NCBI GenBank assembly: GCA_022008415.1
Contig: JAIRBC010000031.1
Location: 1 to 43,716, forward strand
DNA: 43,716 bases
From: Cerina litoralis
Lineage (GTDB): Bacteria; Bacteroidota; Bacteroidia; Flavobacteriales; Flavobacteriaceae
Reading direction: 5' to 3'
Below are positions 24,213 through 32,892 of the stretch, piece by piece (positions within the stretch are counted from its first letter, which is position 1; every line of letters starts with the position of its first letter). The position numbers and the translations under genes are program-made. The notes beneath the pieces were generated by a model. That model had not been told where the DNA came from and did not search any database. It saw only the letters and a list, made by a program, of their open reading frames with translations.

Positions 24213-25640
24213 ATGAAACATATAAAATTAGTAATACTGCTTTTACTGGGGGCCGTAGTCGTATCCTGTCAAAAGGATTTTTTGGAGCCAGTACCCTCAT
24301 CGGGCATTACTTCTGCCAACTATTATACAACGGCCGATGAGGTAGAAACGGCCGTGATAAATATGTACGACGGTATTCAGGGGGTCAATTCAACGGATCC
24401 AGACGATAATCACGGTGTTCAGAACGAATTTTATCTGACGGAAATGCGCAGTGACAATACCAGGACCAAGAGCCAGGAAGGGGAAGCGGCGCAGTTTGAA
24501 TCTTATAATGTTGCAGCAACCAATGGTATTGTTTCAAATTATTACGCAAGTTTCTACAACGTAATTTTCAGGGCCAACGTAGTTTTGGCCAACCTTGGAG
24601 TTGTCGAAGACCCAAAGGCCGCGGCCAAATTTGAAGCAGAAGCAAAGTTTGTTAGGGCCTATGCCTATTTTAATTTGGTGCGTTTATTTGGCGATATTCC
24701 GTTAATAGACCGGGTTATTACTCCTTCGGATACCGATGTTCAATTTACTAGGGTTGCAACCTCATCGATATATGAACTCATCGAGAGCGATCTTACTACG
24801 GCGATTGCCGGTTTGGATAACACGTATAAAACAAGAGCCTCAAAGGCCGCCGCACAGGCCTTATTGGCAAAGGTATATCTAACGGAAGGCAATTATTTAC
24901 CTGCCCAAAATTTATGTGAAGATATCATAAATACGGGTTCATTTGGTTTGATGGATAATTTTAACGACGTCTTTTATTCCGAGTTAAACAAGGAAATCAT
25001 TTTCGCCATTGGGTACCTTGCTTCCCCAAGTTCGGACAGTGAATATTTCTCTGCGGAATGGATGAACGGCGTAGGGAGAAGTTCCGGTGTAAATTATGTG
25101 ACCAGTGATGCCGTTGGGGCACTCGATGCTTCCGGTGGGGACAGGACCCAATATTCTTATAGAATAGACCCGTTTCAAACATCGCAAAACCAAGTAGCCA
25201 AATACTTTCCAAACGGCGATAGCGGAGGTGCCGATGGAAAAACGTTTGCAAATGACCCTACAACGGCTGGTAATGATTGGATCGTATTGCGGTATGCAGA
25301 TGTATTGTTGATGCATGTGGAGGCCATCATGGCCGGAGCTAACGAAACCAGTAATGGGGCAGCTTTGACATCTTTCCAAAAAGTTAGGAACAGAGCTGGT
25401 CTAACCACCCCTGTAACGAGTGTTACCAAAGATGATTTGCTATTGGAGAGACGCGTAGAATTGGCCTTTGAGAACCATCGTTTATTTGATTTGATACGTT
25501 TTGGAAAAGCGGAATCTGTATTGTCGGCATACTCGGCCAACAATGGGTACGGTTATACATCATCAGACCTTCTGCTGCCCATACCACAAAATGAAATTAA
25601 TATTAGTAAAGGGTTAATGAAACAGAACCCAGGCTATTAA
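24213..25640 (+). CDS. SusD-like surface glycan-binding lipoprotein
   Basis: Partner of the SusC transporter that captures oligosaccharide at the cell surface. The start at 24213 (MKHIKLVILLLLGAVVVSCQKDFL) is chosen over 24186 because it gives a clean lipoprotein signal with Cys19-20 at the lipobox. The TPR-rich SusD fold shows in FVRAYAYFNLVRLFGDIPLID, KAAAQALLAKVYLTEGNY and the C-terminal RRVELAFENHRLFDLIRFG and LLPIPQNEINISKG signatures. About 475 aa, a normal length. Same operon as SusC, the PKD protein and the PL7 lyase. Confidence 0.94.
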   Translation: MKHIKLVILLLLGAVVVSCQKDFLEPVPSSGITSANYYTTADEVETAVINMYDGIQGVNSTDPDDNHGVQNEFYLTEMRSDNTRTKSQEGEAAQFESYNVAATNGIVSNYYASFYNVIFRANVVLANLGVVEDPKAAAKFEAEAKFVRAYAYFNLVRLFGDIPLIDRVITPSDTDVQFTRVATSSIYELIESDLTTAIAGLDNTYKTRASKAAAQALLAKVYLTEGNYLPAQNLCEDIINTGSFGLMDNFNDVFYSELNKEIIFAIGYLASPSSDSEYFSAEWMNGVGRSSGVNYVTSDAVGALDASGGDRTQYSYRIDPFQTSQNQVAKYFPNGDSGGADGKTFANDPTTAGNDWIVLRYADVLLMHVEAIMAGANETSNGAALTSFQKVRNRAGLTTPVTSVTKDDLLLERRVELAFENHRLFDLIRFGKAESVLSAYSANNGYGYTSSDLLLPIPQNEINISKGLMKQNPGY

Positions 25641-25681
25641 GAGATTAATTTATTATCAGAAAATTACTAAAATTTAAACGT

Positions 25682-26566
25682 ATGAAAAATATTTTAAAAA
25701 TGTCGAATTCGTTCCAGATTAGGGTGTGGATGGGCTCAATCTCTATGGCCTTAACGTTGTTGGTATCGTGTGATCCATCGATAAGTGGTTTTGAGTATGA
25801 TTTACCGGCTGCAAATTCTAGAGCAGATCTAACCCCACCACAAGCGAGTTTCTCCGCTTCGGTAACGGATGATTATTTAACCTACACCTTTGCCAACACT
25901 TCCACAAGTGCCACGGATTATGTTTGGGATTTTGGGGACGGAAACAGTTCAACGGATTTTGATGCTTCCAATACCTTTCCGGGAGAAGGCAAATATACCG
26001 TTACCTTAACAGCATCCGATAAACACAATGTAACAAGCACATTTTCACAGGATATTGATATTGTTAAACTAGAAGTGCCACAAGCGATTGTACCCGATAT
26101 TTTAAATCCAAGCTTTGATGAACCGGGCGACAATGGGAAATATACAACGCCTTGGGTCGATAACAATTTAGGCAAAACAATGCAAATATCTACCAGTTCG
26201 AGTTTTGTTGGAGGAAAATCTGCAAAATTTCCAAATGCGGATACAGATCCTAGGGTAGGGTATCAATCCGGAATCGCAGTGACCCCCAACACAGACTACA
26301 TCATTTCGTACAATTACTCCATTGAAACCGGGGACCCTTCATCGATTACGGTCGCTATCCTGGGAGGTACGGTTATCGATATGTCCGAAGTAGCCGGAGC
26401 CACTATTAAATCCTTTACCGGCACCACCCAAGCTGGGAAAACCCCTTTCGAAACCGTAACGATCTCCTTCAATTCAGGCGCAAACAGTAGTATTTCCATA
26501 CTTATTACAAATACGGGTACGGCAACCGGTTATGTAGAAGAATTTACGGCAGCGGTGAAAGAATAA
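25682..26566 (+). CDS. PKD-domain surface glycan-binding lipoprotein
   Basis: Probable accessory alginate-binding surface protein (SGBP). A lipoprotein signal (ALTLLVSCDPS) is followed by a PKD domain (about 55-120: ASFSASVTDDYLTYTF, DYVWDFGDGNSS, GKYTVTLTASD). A C-terminal beta-sandwich (about 140-294) resembles a carbohydrate-binding module of the CBM4/9 or CBM6 fold type (NPSFDEPG, GYQSGIAVTPNTDYIISYNYSI). No catalytic motif is seen. It sits between SusD and the PL7 lyase, the normal place for an SGBP. Confidence 0.83.
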   Translation: MKNILKMSNSFQIRVWMGSISMALTLLVSCDPSISGFEYDLPAANSRADLTPPQASFSASVTDDYLTYTFANTSTSATDYVWDFGDGNSSTDFDASNTFPGEGKYTVTLTASDKHNVTSTFSQDIDIVKLEVPQAIVPDILNPSFDEPGDNGKYTTPWVDNNLGKTMQISTSSSFVGGKSAKFPNADTDPRVGYQSGIAVTPNTDYIISYNYSIETGDPSSITVAILGGTVIDMSEVAGATIKSFTGTTQAGKTPFETVTISFNSGANSSISILITNTGTATGYVEEFTAAVKE

Positions 26567-26637
26567 ATCGCGGATTAAAAAGTAGAGTTGTGTAATAAAG
26601 TTTGTTTTAAGCGAACCTGCAGAACAATAAATAAAGT

Positions 26638-27570
26638 ATGTACAGGATTAAATTGCTAAGGAATAATATGCTCTGGGCATTTTTGATAGCGCTTACTGCG
26701 ACCATGAACGTCAGTTGTCAGGTAAAAAATTCCACGACCGACGATATAGAGGATTTATCTGAGGCAACTTTGGGGGACAAAAGCGGAGAATCTTTAGTGG
26801 AGGAAAGAAAATACAGACTTCCAAATATTGATTTAAGCCACTGGAAGGTGACGTTGCCCGTCGGGAAACCAGATGAAGTGGAACCGCCGGAGATTTTAAA
26901 TTATGCAACGAACGCCGAGTTGAAGAATTATATGTACAACGATTCTACCGATGGTTCCTTGGTCTTTTACGCCTTCCCAAATTCCACCACGACAAACACC
27001 AAGTATTCCAGGTGCGAGTTAAGGGAGCAAATGGTACCAGGAGACAATAACGTCAACTGGACTTTTCCCCAAGGTGGCACAATGAAAGGAACCTTGGCCA
27101 TGGACGAGGTTACGAAGGACCCCGAGGGCAAATACCACAAGGTCATTATAATGCAGATCCATGGAAGGTTGACGAACGCACAAAAGGAACTGATCGGTGC
27201 CAAGGACAACAATGCCCCACCCGTGTTAAAGATCTATTGGGACAAGGGCTATGTACGGGTAAAGACCAAGGAGCTCAAGGACAAGAGCGCATCCGACACC
27301 GACATTCTGCATACGGATGCCTGGGGAGATGATGAGGGATACACCTTCCCGGATTATGTAGGTTTTAAAAAATTCACTTTGGAAGTGAAGGTAAAGGAAG
27401 GCAAATTAACGGTGGTCATGAACAATAGGGATTATAAAACCTATGATAATGTTAGTATTAGGCGATGGAAGGTATTTGAAAACTATTTCAAGGCCGGAAA
27501 TTATTTTCAGAGCAAGGAGAAATATTCTTATGCTAAAGTAAAATATTACGATCTGGAGGTATCACATTAA
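26638..27570 (+). CDS. PL7 family alginate lyase, surface lipoprotein
   Basis: Endo-lyase that starts polymer breakdown outside the cell. The lipobox is MNVSCQ (Cys27), followed by a D/E-rich linker that may favour surface export, then one PL7 beta-jelly-roll (about 60-310). All three PL7 motifs are present: RCELREQ (125-131), QIHGR (173-177) and YFKAGNYFQ (283-291), with Gln173, His175 and Tyr289 as catalytic residues. QIH rather than QVH is usually linked to action on guluronate-containing blocks. It is the last gene of the SusCD operon. An ATG at 26668 is an alternative start but leaves a shorter signal. Confidence 0.93.
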   Translation: MYRIKLLRNNMLWAFLIALTATMNVSCQVKNSTTDDIEDLSEATLGDKSGESLVEERKYRLPNIDLSHWKVTLPVGKPDEVEPPEILNYATNAELKNYMYNDSTDGSLVFYAFPNSTTTNTKYSRCELREQMVPGDNNVNWTFPQGGTMKGTLAMDEVTKDPEGKYHKVIIMQIHGRLTNAQKELIGAKDNNAPPVLKIYWDKGYVRVKTKELKDKSASDTDILHTDAWGDDEGYTFPDYVGFKKFTLEVKVKEGKLTVVMNNRDYKTYDNVSIRRWKVFENYFKAGNYFQSKEKYSYAKVKYYDLEVSH

Positions 27571-27749
27571 GGACCGTTGGTGGCTCCGCAGAAAAATATA
27601 GTTAGTTAAGGTTGGTTGTTTTATGGAGTTTTACTGGTCTTTAAGAGGCCAGTGGATCTCCTAAATCCAAAAAAGTGGAACAATGCGTGTTTCTAAAATT
27701 GGCAGATACTATATTAATAAATTAATTTTACTTATTTTAACCAACCAAT

Positions 27750-27761
27750 CTGGTTCACCAG
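27750..27761 (+). promoter_or_regulatory. Single GntR-type operator before the regulator gene
   Basis: CTGGTTCACCAG is a palindromic-arm version of the TTGG-N4-CCAA sites found before the other alginate genes. It lies 27 bases upstream of the regulator's ATG, so autoregulation is likely. A half-site ACCAACCAA at 27739-27747 precedes it. No clear -7/-33 pair is visible. Confidence 0.6.
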
Positions 27762-27787
27762 TTTAATGTGAATTAATACTATTTTCT

Positions 27788-28498
27788 ATGAAATTAGAGA
27801 TACTGACAAAAAATGACAATTGGACGGTCCAAAACAAGATCATTTCCGATATCCGGGATCTTATCAATTACAAAAATCTGGAGCCTGGAGAAAAGCTGCC
27901 CTCCGAACGCAAGCTTTCCGAGAAATTTGGGGTGAGCCGTGGCAATGTTAGGGAAGCCATTCAAAAATTGGAATTTTACGGGTTGTTAAAATCCATTCCC
28001 CAGAGTGGCACTTTTGTGGCAAATATAGGGGTAATAGCAATGAACGGAATGATCGAGGACATTCTGAGGCTAGAAAAGCCCGAATTTAAGTCCTTGGTAG
28101 AGACCCGGATTTTATTGGAGTTAAAGACTGTAAAACTGGCGGCCTTAAGGCGAACCGAAGATGATTTGATAAAAATAGAAAATGCCATGCAAGCTTTTGA
28201 AGCTAAGGTATTAAACGGTGAAGATGCGGTTCAGGAAGACCTACTGTTTCATTTGGCCATTGCAAAAGCGTCGGGGAATAGCACCATGAACACGTTTATG
28301 CTGATAATTACCCCGGAAATCATTACAAATTTCGAGAAATACCACGTCTGTGACGAAGATAGATCCATGAGGGGAATCGGGGAACACAAAGATATTTACG
28401 AAGCCATAAAAGAACAAAATCCGCAATTGGCAAAGGAAAAGATGAAATTACATTTTAAACTGCTATACCAGTACTGTTATAACATAATAGAAGTATAA
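27788..28498 (+). CDS. GntR/FadR-family transcriptional regulator
   Basis: Probable repressor of the alginate locus, released by a pathway intermediate such as KDG or DEH. The N-terminal winged helix (about 12-80) has YKNLEPGEKLPSERKLSEKFGVSRGNVREAIQKLEFYGLL. The C-terminal FCD domain (about 95-225) has Arg/His residues expected to hold metal and ligand (VETRILLELKTVKLAA, LLFHLAIAKASGN, EHKDIYEAIKEQNP). Length (236 aa) is normal. It lies between the PL7 operon and the transport/catabolism genes. The TTGG-N4-CCAA sites before three operons and this gene are the obvious candidate targets. Confidence 0.9.
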   Translation: MKLEILTKNDNWTVQNKIISDIRDLINYKNLEPGEKLPSERKLSEKFGVSRGNVREAIQKLEFYGLLKSIPQSGTFVANIGVIAMNGMIEDILRLEKPEFKSLVETRILLELKTVKLAALRRTEDDLIKIENAMQAFEAKVLNGEDAVQEDLLFHLAIAKASGNSTMNTFMLIITPEIITNFEKYHVCDEDRSMRGIGEHKDIYEAIKEQNPQLAKEKMKLHFKLLYQYCYNIIEV

Positions 28499-28506
28499 AT
28501 CAATTT

Positions 28507-28542
28507 TATGGAAGTTAAAATTGCACGCTTTTATCTTCCATA
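28507..28542 (+). terminator. Strong stem-loop after the regulator gene
   Basis: TATGGAAG (28507-28514) pairs with CTTCCATA (28535-28542), and the stem continues inside as TAAAA/TTTTA after one T-T mismatch. The loop is about 8 bases. No U-tract follows, so it may stop or stabilise the message rather than be a classical terminator. Confidence 0.45.
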
Positions 28543-28745
28543 GAAACCAAAAACGAGAGGGAAGGAAATACTTAATAAACAAATATTACTTTAAAAATCT
28601 CCACGCATTTAAGGAACCCCTTAAAGCACTTATTGTGATTTTTTCGGTCATTTAGGTATTCCATTATTAGACATTACCGTTCGTAAATATATCCGTAATA
28701 CGTTTATGGATAAGGCATCTAATAACATAAAATATCTATAAGATT

Positions 28746-30047
28746 ATGAATATCAAAGGCTTAAGATGGTGGGTGGTTGGCTTAATTGCTCTTGCTACTA
28801 TTATTAATTATATTGATCGTACTTCACTAAGTGTGCTTTGGCCAGAAATTGCGAAGGACCTGTACCCAGGGCATACATCGGATGAGACCAAGGAAATATA
28901 TGCTCTTATTTCAATCATTTTCGTGTTCTCTTATGCTTTTGGGCAAGCCATATTCGGTAAAATTTTCGATTGGGTAGGTACCCGATTGGGATTCGTACTC
29001 TCCATTGGCGTATGGTCCATTGCTACGGCATTGCATGCTTTTGCGCAGGGGGTACTTAGTTTTGGGATATTCCGTGCCATCTTGGGTGTTTCCGAAGCTG
29101 GCAACTGGCCAGGTGCTACTAAAGGTAATGCAGAATGGTTTCCTACCAAGGAACGCGCCCTCGCACAAGGAATCTTTAACTCCGGGGCCGCCATAGGTGC
29201 AATCATTTCCATTCCGTTAATCGCGTATTTAACAATTCACTTTAGCTGGCAGGCCATATTTATTTTGATCGGTTTGGCAGGTTTGCTTTGGTTAATACCG
29301 TGGTTAATTTTAGTTAAAGCACCGCCTAAAGACCATCCTTGGATTTCAGATGAAGAGCGGGAATACATTTTAACAGGCCAAAAAAATGAAGATTTCGATG
29401 GGGATGGGGATGTTGACCAGGAATACGATCCAGACACTAAAGAACTTCTTGGCCATAAACAAAGTTGGGGTGTTATACTAGCTTCAGCGGCAATTGACCC
29501 GATCTGGTGGTTGTTCGTTTTCTGGATACCGATTTATTTAAACGAAGTTTACGGTATGGACGTAAAGTCTATAGGACTCTACGGTTGGGTTCCCTATTTT
29601 GGGGCCATGCTGGGGGCTTGGTTTGGAGGATTATTTGCACAAAATGGACTTAAAAGAGGTTGGAGCGTCAATAAAACGCGTAAAACGATCATAACCATTG
29701 GATGCTTAATAATGTTACCCGCATTATTGGCCATGGCAAGCCCTGGCGGCCCTACTTCGGCAGTGCTGATAATGGCGGTTATTCTGTTCGGATTTCAAAC
29801 AGCGATCGGGAACGTCCAAACCTTGACAAGTGATCTTTTTAGCGGAAAAACGGTCGGTACTTTGGCGGGATTTTCCGGTATGGCAGCTAAACTTACCGCG
29901 GCAGGTCTAACTTATCTGGTACCGTGGTTAACCAGCGGGGGTAATTATACGCCCGCATTTGTTATCGGAGCTGCCTTGGCAATTTTAACCTTGTCCAGTG
30001 TATGGATACTTATTCCGAAAGTTAAACCATTGACAAAAAAAGTATAA
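28746..30047 (+). CDS. MFS uronate transporter (ExuT-like)
   Basis: Inner-membrane carrier of the anion:cation symporter group of the major facilitator superfamily, expected to bring unsaturated monouronate or DEH into the cytoplasm. About 12 hydrophobic segments, starting WWVVGLIALATIINYIDRTSL, with the family motif INYIDR and GIFRAILGVSEAGNWPGATK in TM4-5. A charged central loop (about 195-240) is unusually acidic: EDFDGDGDVDQEYDPD, like a calcium-binding EF-loop. Length (433 aa) is normal. It is the first gene of the catabolic operon, followed by two reductases. Confidence 0.88.
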   Translation: MNIKGLRWWVVGLIALATIINYIDRTSLSVLWPEIAKDLYPGHTSDETKEIYALISIIFVFSYAFGQAIFGKIFDWVGTRLGFVLSIGVWSIATALHAFAQGVLSFGIFRAILGVSEAGNWPGATKGNAEWFPTKERALAQGIFNSGAAIGAIISIPLIAYLTIHFSWQAIFILIGLAGLLWLIPWLILVKAPPKDHPWISDEEREYILTGQKNEDFDGDGDVDQEYDPDTKELLGHKQSWGVILASAAIDPIWWLFVFWIPIYLNEVYGMDVKSIGLYGWVPYFGAMLGAWFGGLFAQNGLKRGWSVNKTRKTIITIGCLIMLPALLAMASPGGPTSAVLIMAVILFGFQTAIGNVQTLTSDLFSGKTVGTLAGFSGMAAKLTAAGLTYLVPWLTSGGNYTPAFVIGAALAILTLSSVWILIPKVKPLTKKV

Positions 30048-30077
30048 CATAATTATAAATATTTTAAATAATTTAAG

Positions 30078-30842
30078 ATGAGCAAAAACGAAGGAAAAGT
30101 AGCAGTAATAACAGGAGCTACAGGTGGAATTGGTTTCGAAGTTGCAAAAAGATTAGGGAAAGACGGATATACGGTTGTATTGAACGGTATCGATGATGAA
30201 GCAGGAGCTCAAAGAATTGAGGAGCTTACTGCTGATGGTATTACTGCCGCGTATTATGGATTTGACGTTACAAATGAAGAAGAGGTCACTGCAAACATCA
30301 CCAAAATTGGCAAAAAGTATGGAAAAATCGACGTCCTGGTCAACAATGCAGGCGGATTAGGTGGAAGGTCGCGGTTCGAGGAAATGACTACGGAGTTTTA
30401 TCGGTCCGTCATGGCATTAAACCTCGACTCCGTGTTCTTCGCTTCAAGAGCTGCAATACCTTTTCTTAAAAAAGGGGACCTTCCTACTATAATTAATTAT
30501 ACATCAATTGCCGGGTGGAATGCCGGGGGCCCCGGAGCCGGAATATACGGCACCTCCAAAGCCGGAGTTCATGCAATAACCAGGGCATTGGCAAAAGATC
30601 TTGCTGAATATGGGATTAGGGTAAATGCAGTATCTCCCGGTACGATTGACACGCCGTTTCACGCTCAAATTAAATCTGCGAATCCGGATGTTTTTGCTTC
30701 ATGGAAAAATAATATTTTGCTCGGTCGATTGGGACAACCGGAAGAGGTAGCGTCTGTAATTTCGTTTTTGGCCGGCAAAGACGCGGCTTTCCTTACAGCG
30801 GAAACTATCCAGATAACCGGAGGACAAGGTTTAGGGATTTAA
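30078..30842 (+). CDS. SDR-family oxidoreductase 1
   Basis: Classical short-chain dehydrogenase/reductase of 254 aa. The cofactor motif is ITGATGGIGFEVAKRLG (11-27), the structural motif NNAG and the active site YTSIAGWNAGGPGAGIYGTSKAG (Ser-Tyr-Lys). NGIDDE after strand 2 has an Asp, more often seen with NAD. With its neighbour it is a candidate for reduction of DEH to KDG or for a related uronate step. It starts 30 bases after the transporter. Confidence 0.85.
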   Translation: MSKNEGKVAVITGATGGIGFEVAKRLGKDGYTVVLNGIDDEAGAQRIEELTADGITAAYYGFDVTNEEEVTANITKIGKKYGKIDVLVNNAGGLGGRSRFEEMTTEFYRSVMALNLDSVFFASRAAIPFLKKGDLPTIINYTSIAGWNAGGPGAGIYGTSKAGVHAITRALAKDLAEYGIRVNAVSPGTIDTPFHAQIKSANPDVFASWKNNILLGRLGQPEEVASVISFLAGKDAAFLTAETIQITGGQGLGI

Positions 30843-30908
30843 TTTTTTTTTTTAGATAAAAACTTTGTACCGCTCTTAAACATTCAATTCTAAATCTAAA
30901 ATACTAAC

Positions 30909-31664
30909 ATGGGTAACATAAAAGGAAAGATAGCAGTAGTAACGGGAGGTTCCAGGGACATTGGGAGAGCAATATCCATTAAATTAGCGAAGGAAGGCGC
31001 CAAAGTAGTAGTTAACTATTTTAATTCAGAATCTGGTGCCAATACAACCGTAAATGAAATAAGATCATTTGGAGGAGAGGCTATTGCGGTTAAAGCCGAC
31101 GTATCAAAACTAAAGGATATTCAGCATTTAAAAGCAAAATCGGTCGAAGCTTTTGGAGATAAGGTAGATATTTTAGTGAACAATGCAGGTGGTCTTTTCG
31201 CACGTAAAACTTTGCAAGAGTTCGATGAGGCATTTTATGACTTAATCATGGATGTCAATTTTAAGTCTACTGTTTTTGTAATGCAAGCATTTGAACCGTT
31301 GATGGGTAAAGGAGCTTCGATCATCAATCTATCCTCTCAAGCCGCAAGGGATGGCGGTGGCGGCGGGTCTGCTTTGTACGCTTCTTCTAAAGGTGCAGTG
31401 AGTACGTTTTCTAGAGCTATGGCAAAAGAACTCGGTCCTAAAGGAATTAGGGTAAACGCAATTTGTCCAGGCCTAATAGCAACAAAATTCCACGATGATT
31501 TTACCAAGGACGAAGTTCGTGCCAAGGTAGCGGCGGGAACCCCGTTGCGCAGGGAAGGTCTAGCCTCCGAAGTGGCAGATTTAGTTGCTTATTTGGCTTC
31601 GGACGAAGCCTCTTTCCTAACGGGCAACAATGTGGATATTAACGGTGGATTGGCATTTAGCTAA
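30909..31664 (+). CDS. SDR-family oxidoreductase 2, probable DEH reductase
   Basis: Second classical SDR (251 aa), about as long as its neighbour but clearly different. Cofactor motif VTGGSRDIGRAISIKLA; a GGSR turn is usual in NADPH-preferring SDRs. Then NNAG, and the active site NLSSQAARDGGGGGSALYASSKGAV. It lies 14 bases before the KDG kinase gene, so it is the better candidate for the reductase that makes KDG from DEH. Having both an NAD-like and an NADP-like SDR side by side could balance cofactors. The assignment between the two is inference. Confidence 0.85.
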   Translation: MGNIKGKIAVVTGGSRDIGRAISIKLAKEGAKVVVNYFNSESGANTTVNEIRSFGGEAIAVKADVSKLKDIQHLKAKSVEAFGDKVDILVNNAGGLFARKTLQEFDEAFYDLIMDVNFKSTVFVMQAFEPLMGKGASIINLSSQAARDGGGGGSALYASSKGAVSTFSRAMAKELGPKGIRVNAICPGLIATKFHDDFTKDEVRAKVAAGTPLRREGLASEVADLVAYLASDEASFLTGNNVDINGGLAFS

Positions 31665-31678
31665 TTCCAGATATTTCA

Positions 31679-32725
31679 ATGGATATGAAGAAAGTAGTAA
31701 CATTTGGGGAGATCATGCTCAGATTGGCACCCGAAGGATTCTTGAGGTTTTCCCAGGCCAACCGTTTTGATGTGGTCTATGGCGGAGGGGAATCAAACGT
31801 GGCCGTCTCCTTGGCCAACTATGGGGTTCCCGTAGATTTCGTGACGCGCCTTCCCAAAAACGATATCGGGGAATGTGCCTTGATGGAAATGCGGAAAAGA
31901 GGGGTAAACACACAGAATATTGTCTTTGGCGGCGATCGCCTGGGAATCTATTTCTTGGAGACCGGGGCCGTAAGCAGGGGCAGTAAAGTAGTGTACGACC
32001 GAGCACATTCCGCCATTTGCGAGATCGAGCCCGGAATGATCGATTGGGAAAAAGTCTTCGAAGGCGCAGGCTGGTTCCATTGGACGGGGATTACCCCCGC
32101 CATTTCCCAAGGGGCGGCCGATGTCTGTTTGGAAGCCGTTAAGGTAGCTCGCAAAAAGGGGATCACCATTTCAACGGATCTCAATTACAGGGCCAAGCTC
32201 TGGAACTATGGGGGCGACCGTGAAGCGATAATGACAGAATTGACCTCCTACTGCGATATTATCCTGGGCAACGAGGAGGACGCCGAGAAACATTTCGGTA
32301 TACATCCGGAAGGATTGGATGTCCATAAGGATGGACATGATGTCAAGGCAGAAGCATTTCTATCGGTCTGTAAGCAGATGATGAAAAAATTCCCGAACGC
32401 CAAGAAGGTGATCACAACGCTCAGGGGCTCTATTTCCGCTTCGCACAACACCTGGGCAGGGGTTTTATACGATGGCAAAAAAATGTACGAGACCCGCCAG
32501 TACCAGATTACCGATATTGTCGATAGGGTAGGCGGCGGGGATTCCTTTATGGGCGGCTTGATCTACGGGCTGCTCCAATATCCGGAGGACGACCAGAACG
32601 CGCTGGACTTTGCCGTGGCGGCATCGTGCTTAAAGCATACCATAAAAGGGGACGCCAACTTGGTAACGGTGGACGAAGTTAAAAAACTGATGGGCGGGGA
32701 TGCCTCGGGCCGGGTTGCCAGATAG
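31679..32725 (+). CDS. kdgK: 2-keto-3-deoxygluconate kinase
   Basis: PfkB-family kinase that phosphorylates KDG to KDPG. Starts MDMKKVVTFGEIMLRLAPEG (an ATG two codons later is also possible). It shows VYGGGESNVAVSLANYG, STDLNYRAKLWNYG, ILGNEEDAEKHFG, TTLRGSISASHN and the anion-hole/catalytic motif DRVGGGDSFMGGLIYGLL. All motifs missing in the paralogue at 14164 are intact here, so this is the principal KDG kinase. 348 aa is normal. It is 14 bases after the reductase and about 170 bases before the phosphofructokinase gene. Confidence 0.92.
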   Translation: MDMKKVVTFGEIMLRLAPEGFLRFSQANRFDVVYGGGESNVAVSLANYGVPVDFVTRLPKNDIGECALMEMRKRGVNTQNIVFGGDRLGIYFLETGAVSRGSKVVYDRAHSAICEIEPGMIDWEKVFEGAGWFHWTGITPAISQGAADVCLEAVKVARKKGITISTDLNYRAKLWNYGGDREAIMTELTSYCDIILGNEEDAEKHFGIHPEGLDVHKDGHDVKAEAFLSVCKQMMKKFPNAKKVITTLRGSISASHNTWAGVLYDGKKMYETRQYQITDIVDRVGGGDSFMGGLIYGLLQYPEDDQNALDFAVAASCLKHTIKGDANLVTVDEVKKLMGGDASGRVAR

Positions 32726-32892
32726 ATCAAACGAAGAATAGGCCTCAGCTGAGGTGGAATTGCTGATGGAACGACACAAAAATTCCAAATTAGAAAACTA
32801 AATTCCAATTTATTCGTAAAGGTTGACTGATTTGGGTTTCCCCTTTAAAGGGGGAGTACGGGGGATGTTCCCAAAGTAAAATAAAGGGATAA

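Noticed and set aside
27634-27656. Hairpin ACTGGTCT/AGGCCAGT after the PL7 gene as a terminator
   Set aside because: The stem is only 8 bp with a wobble pair and there is no T-tract; not strong enough to call.
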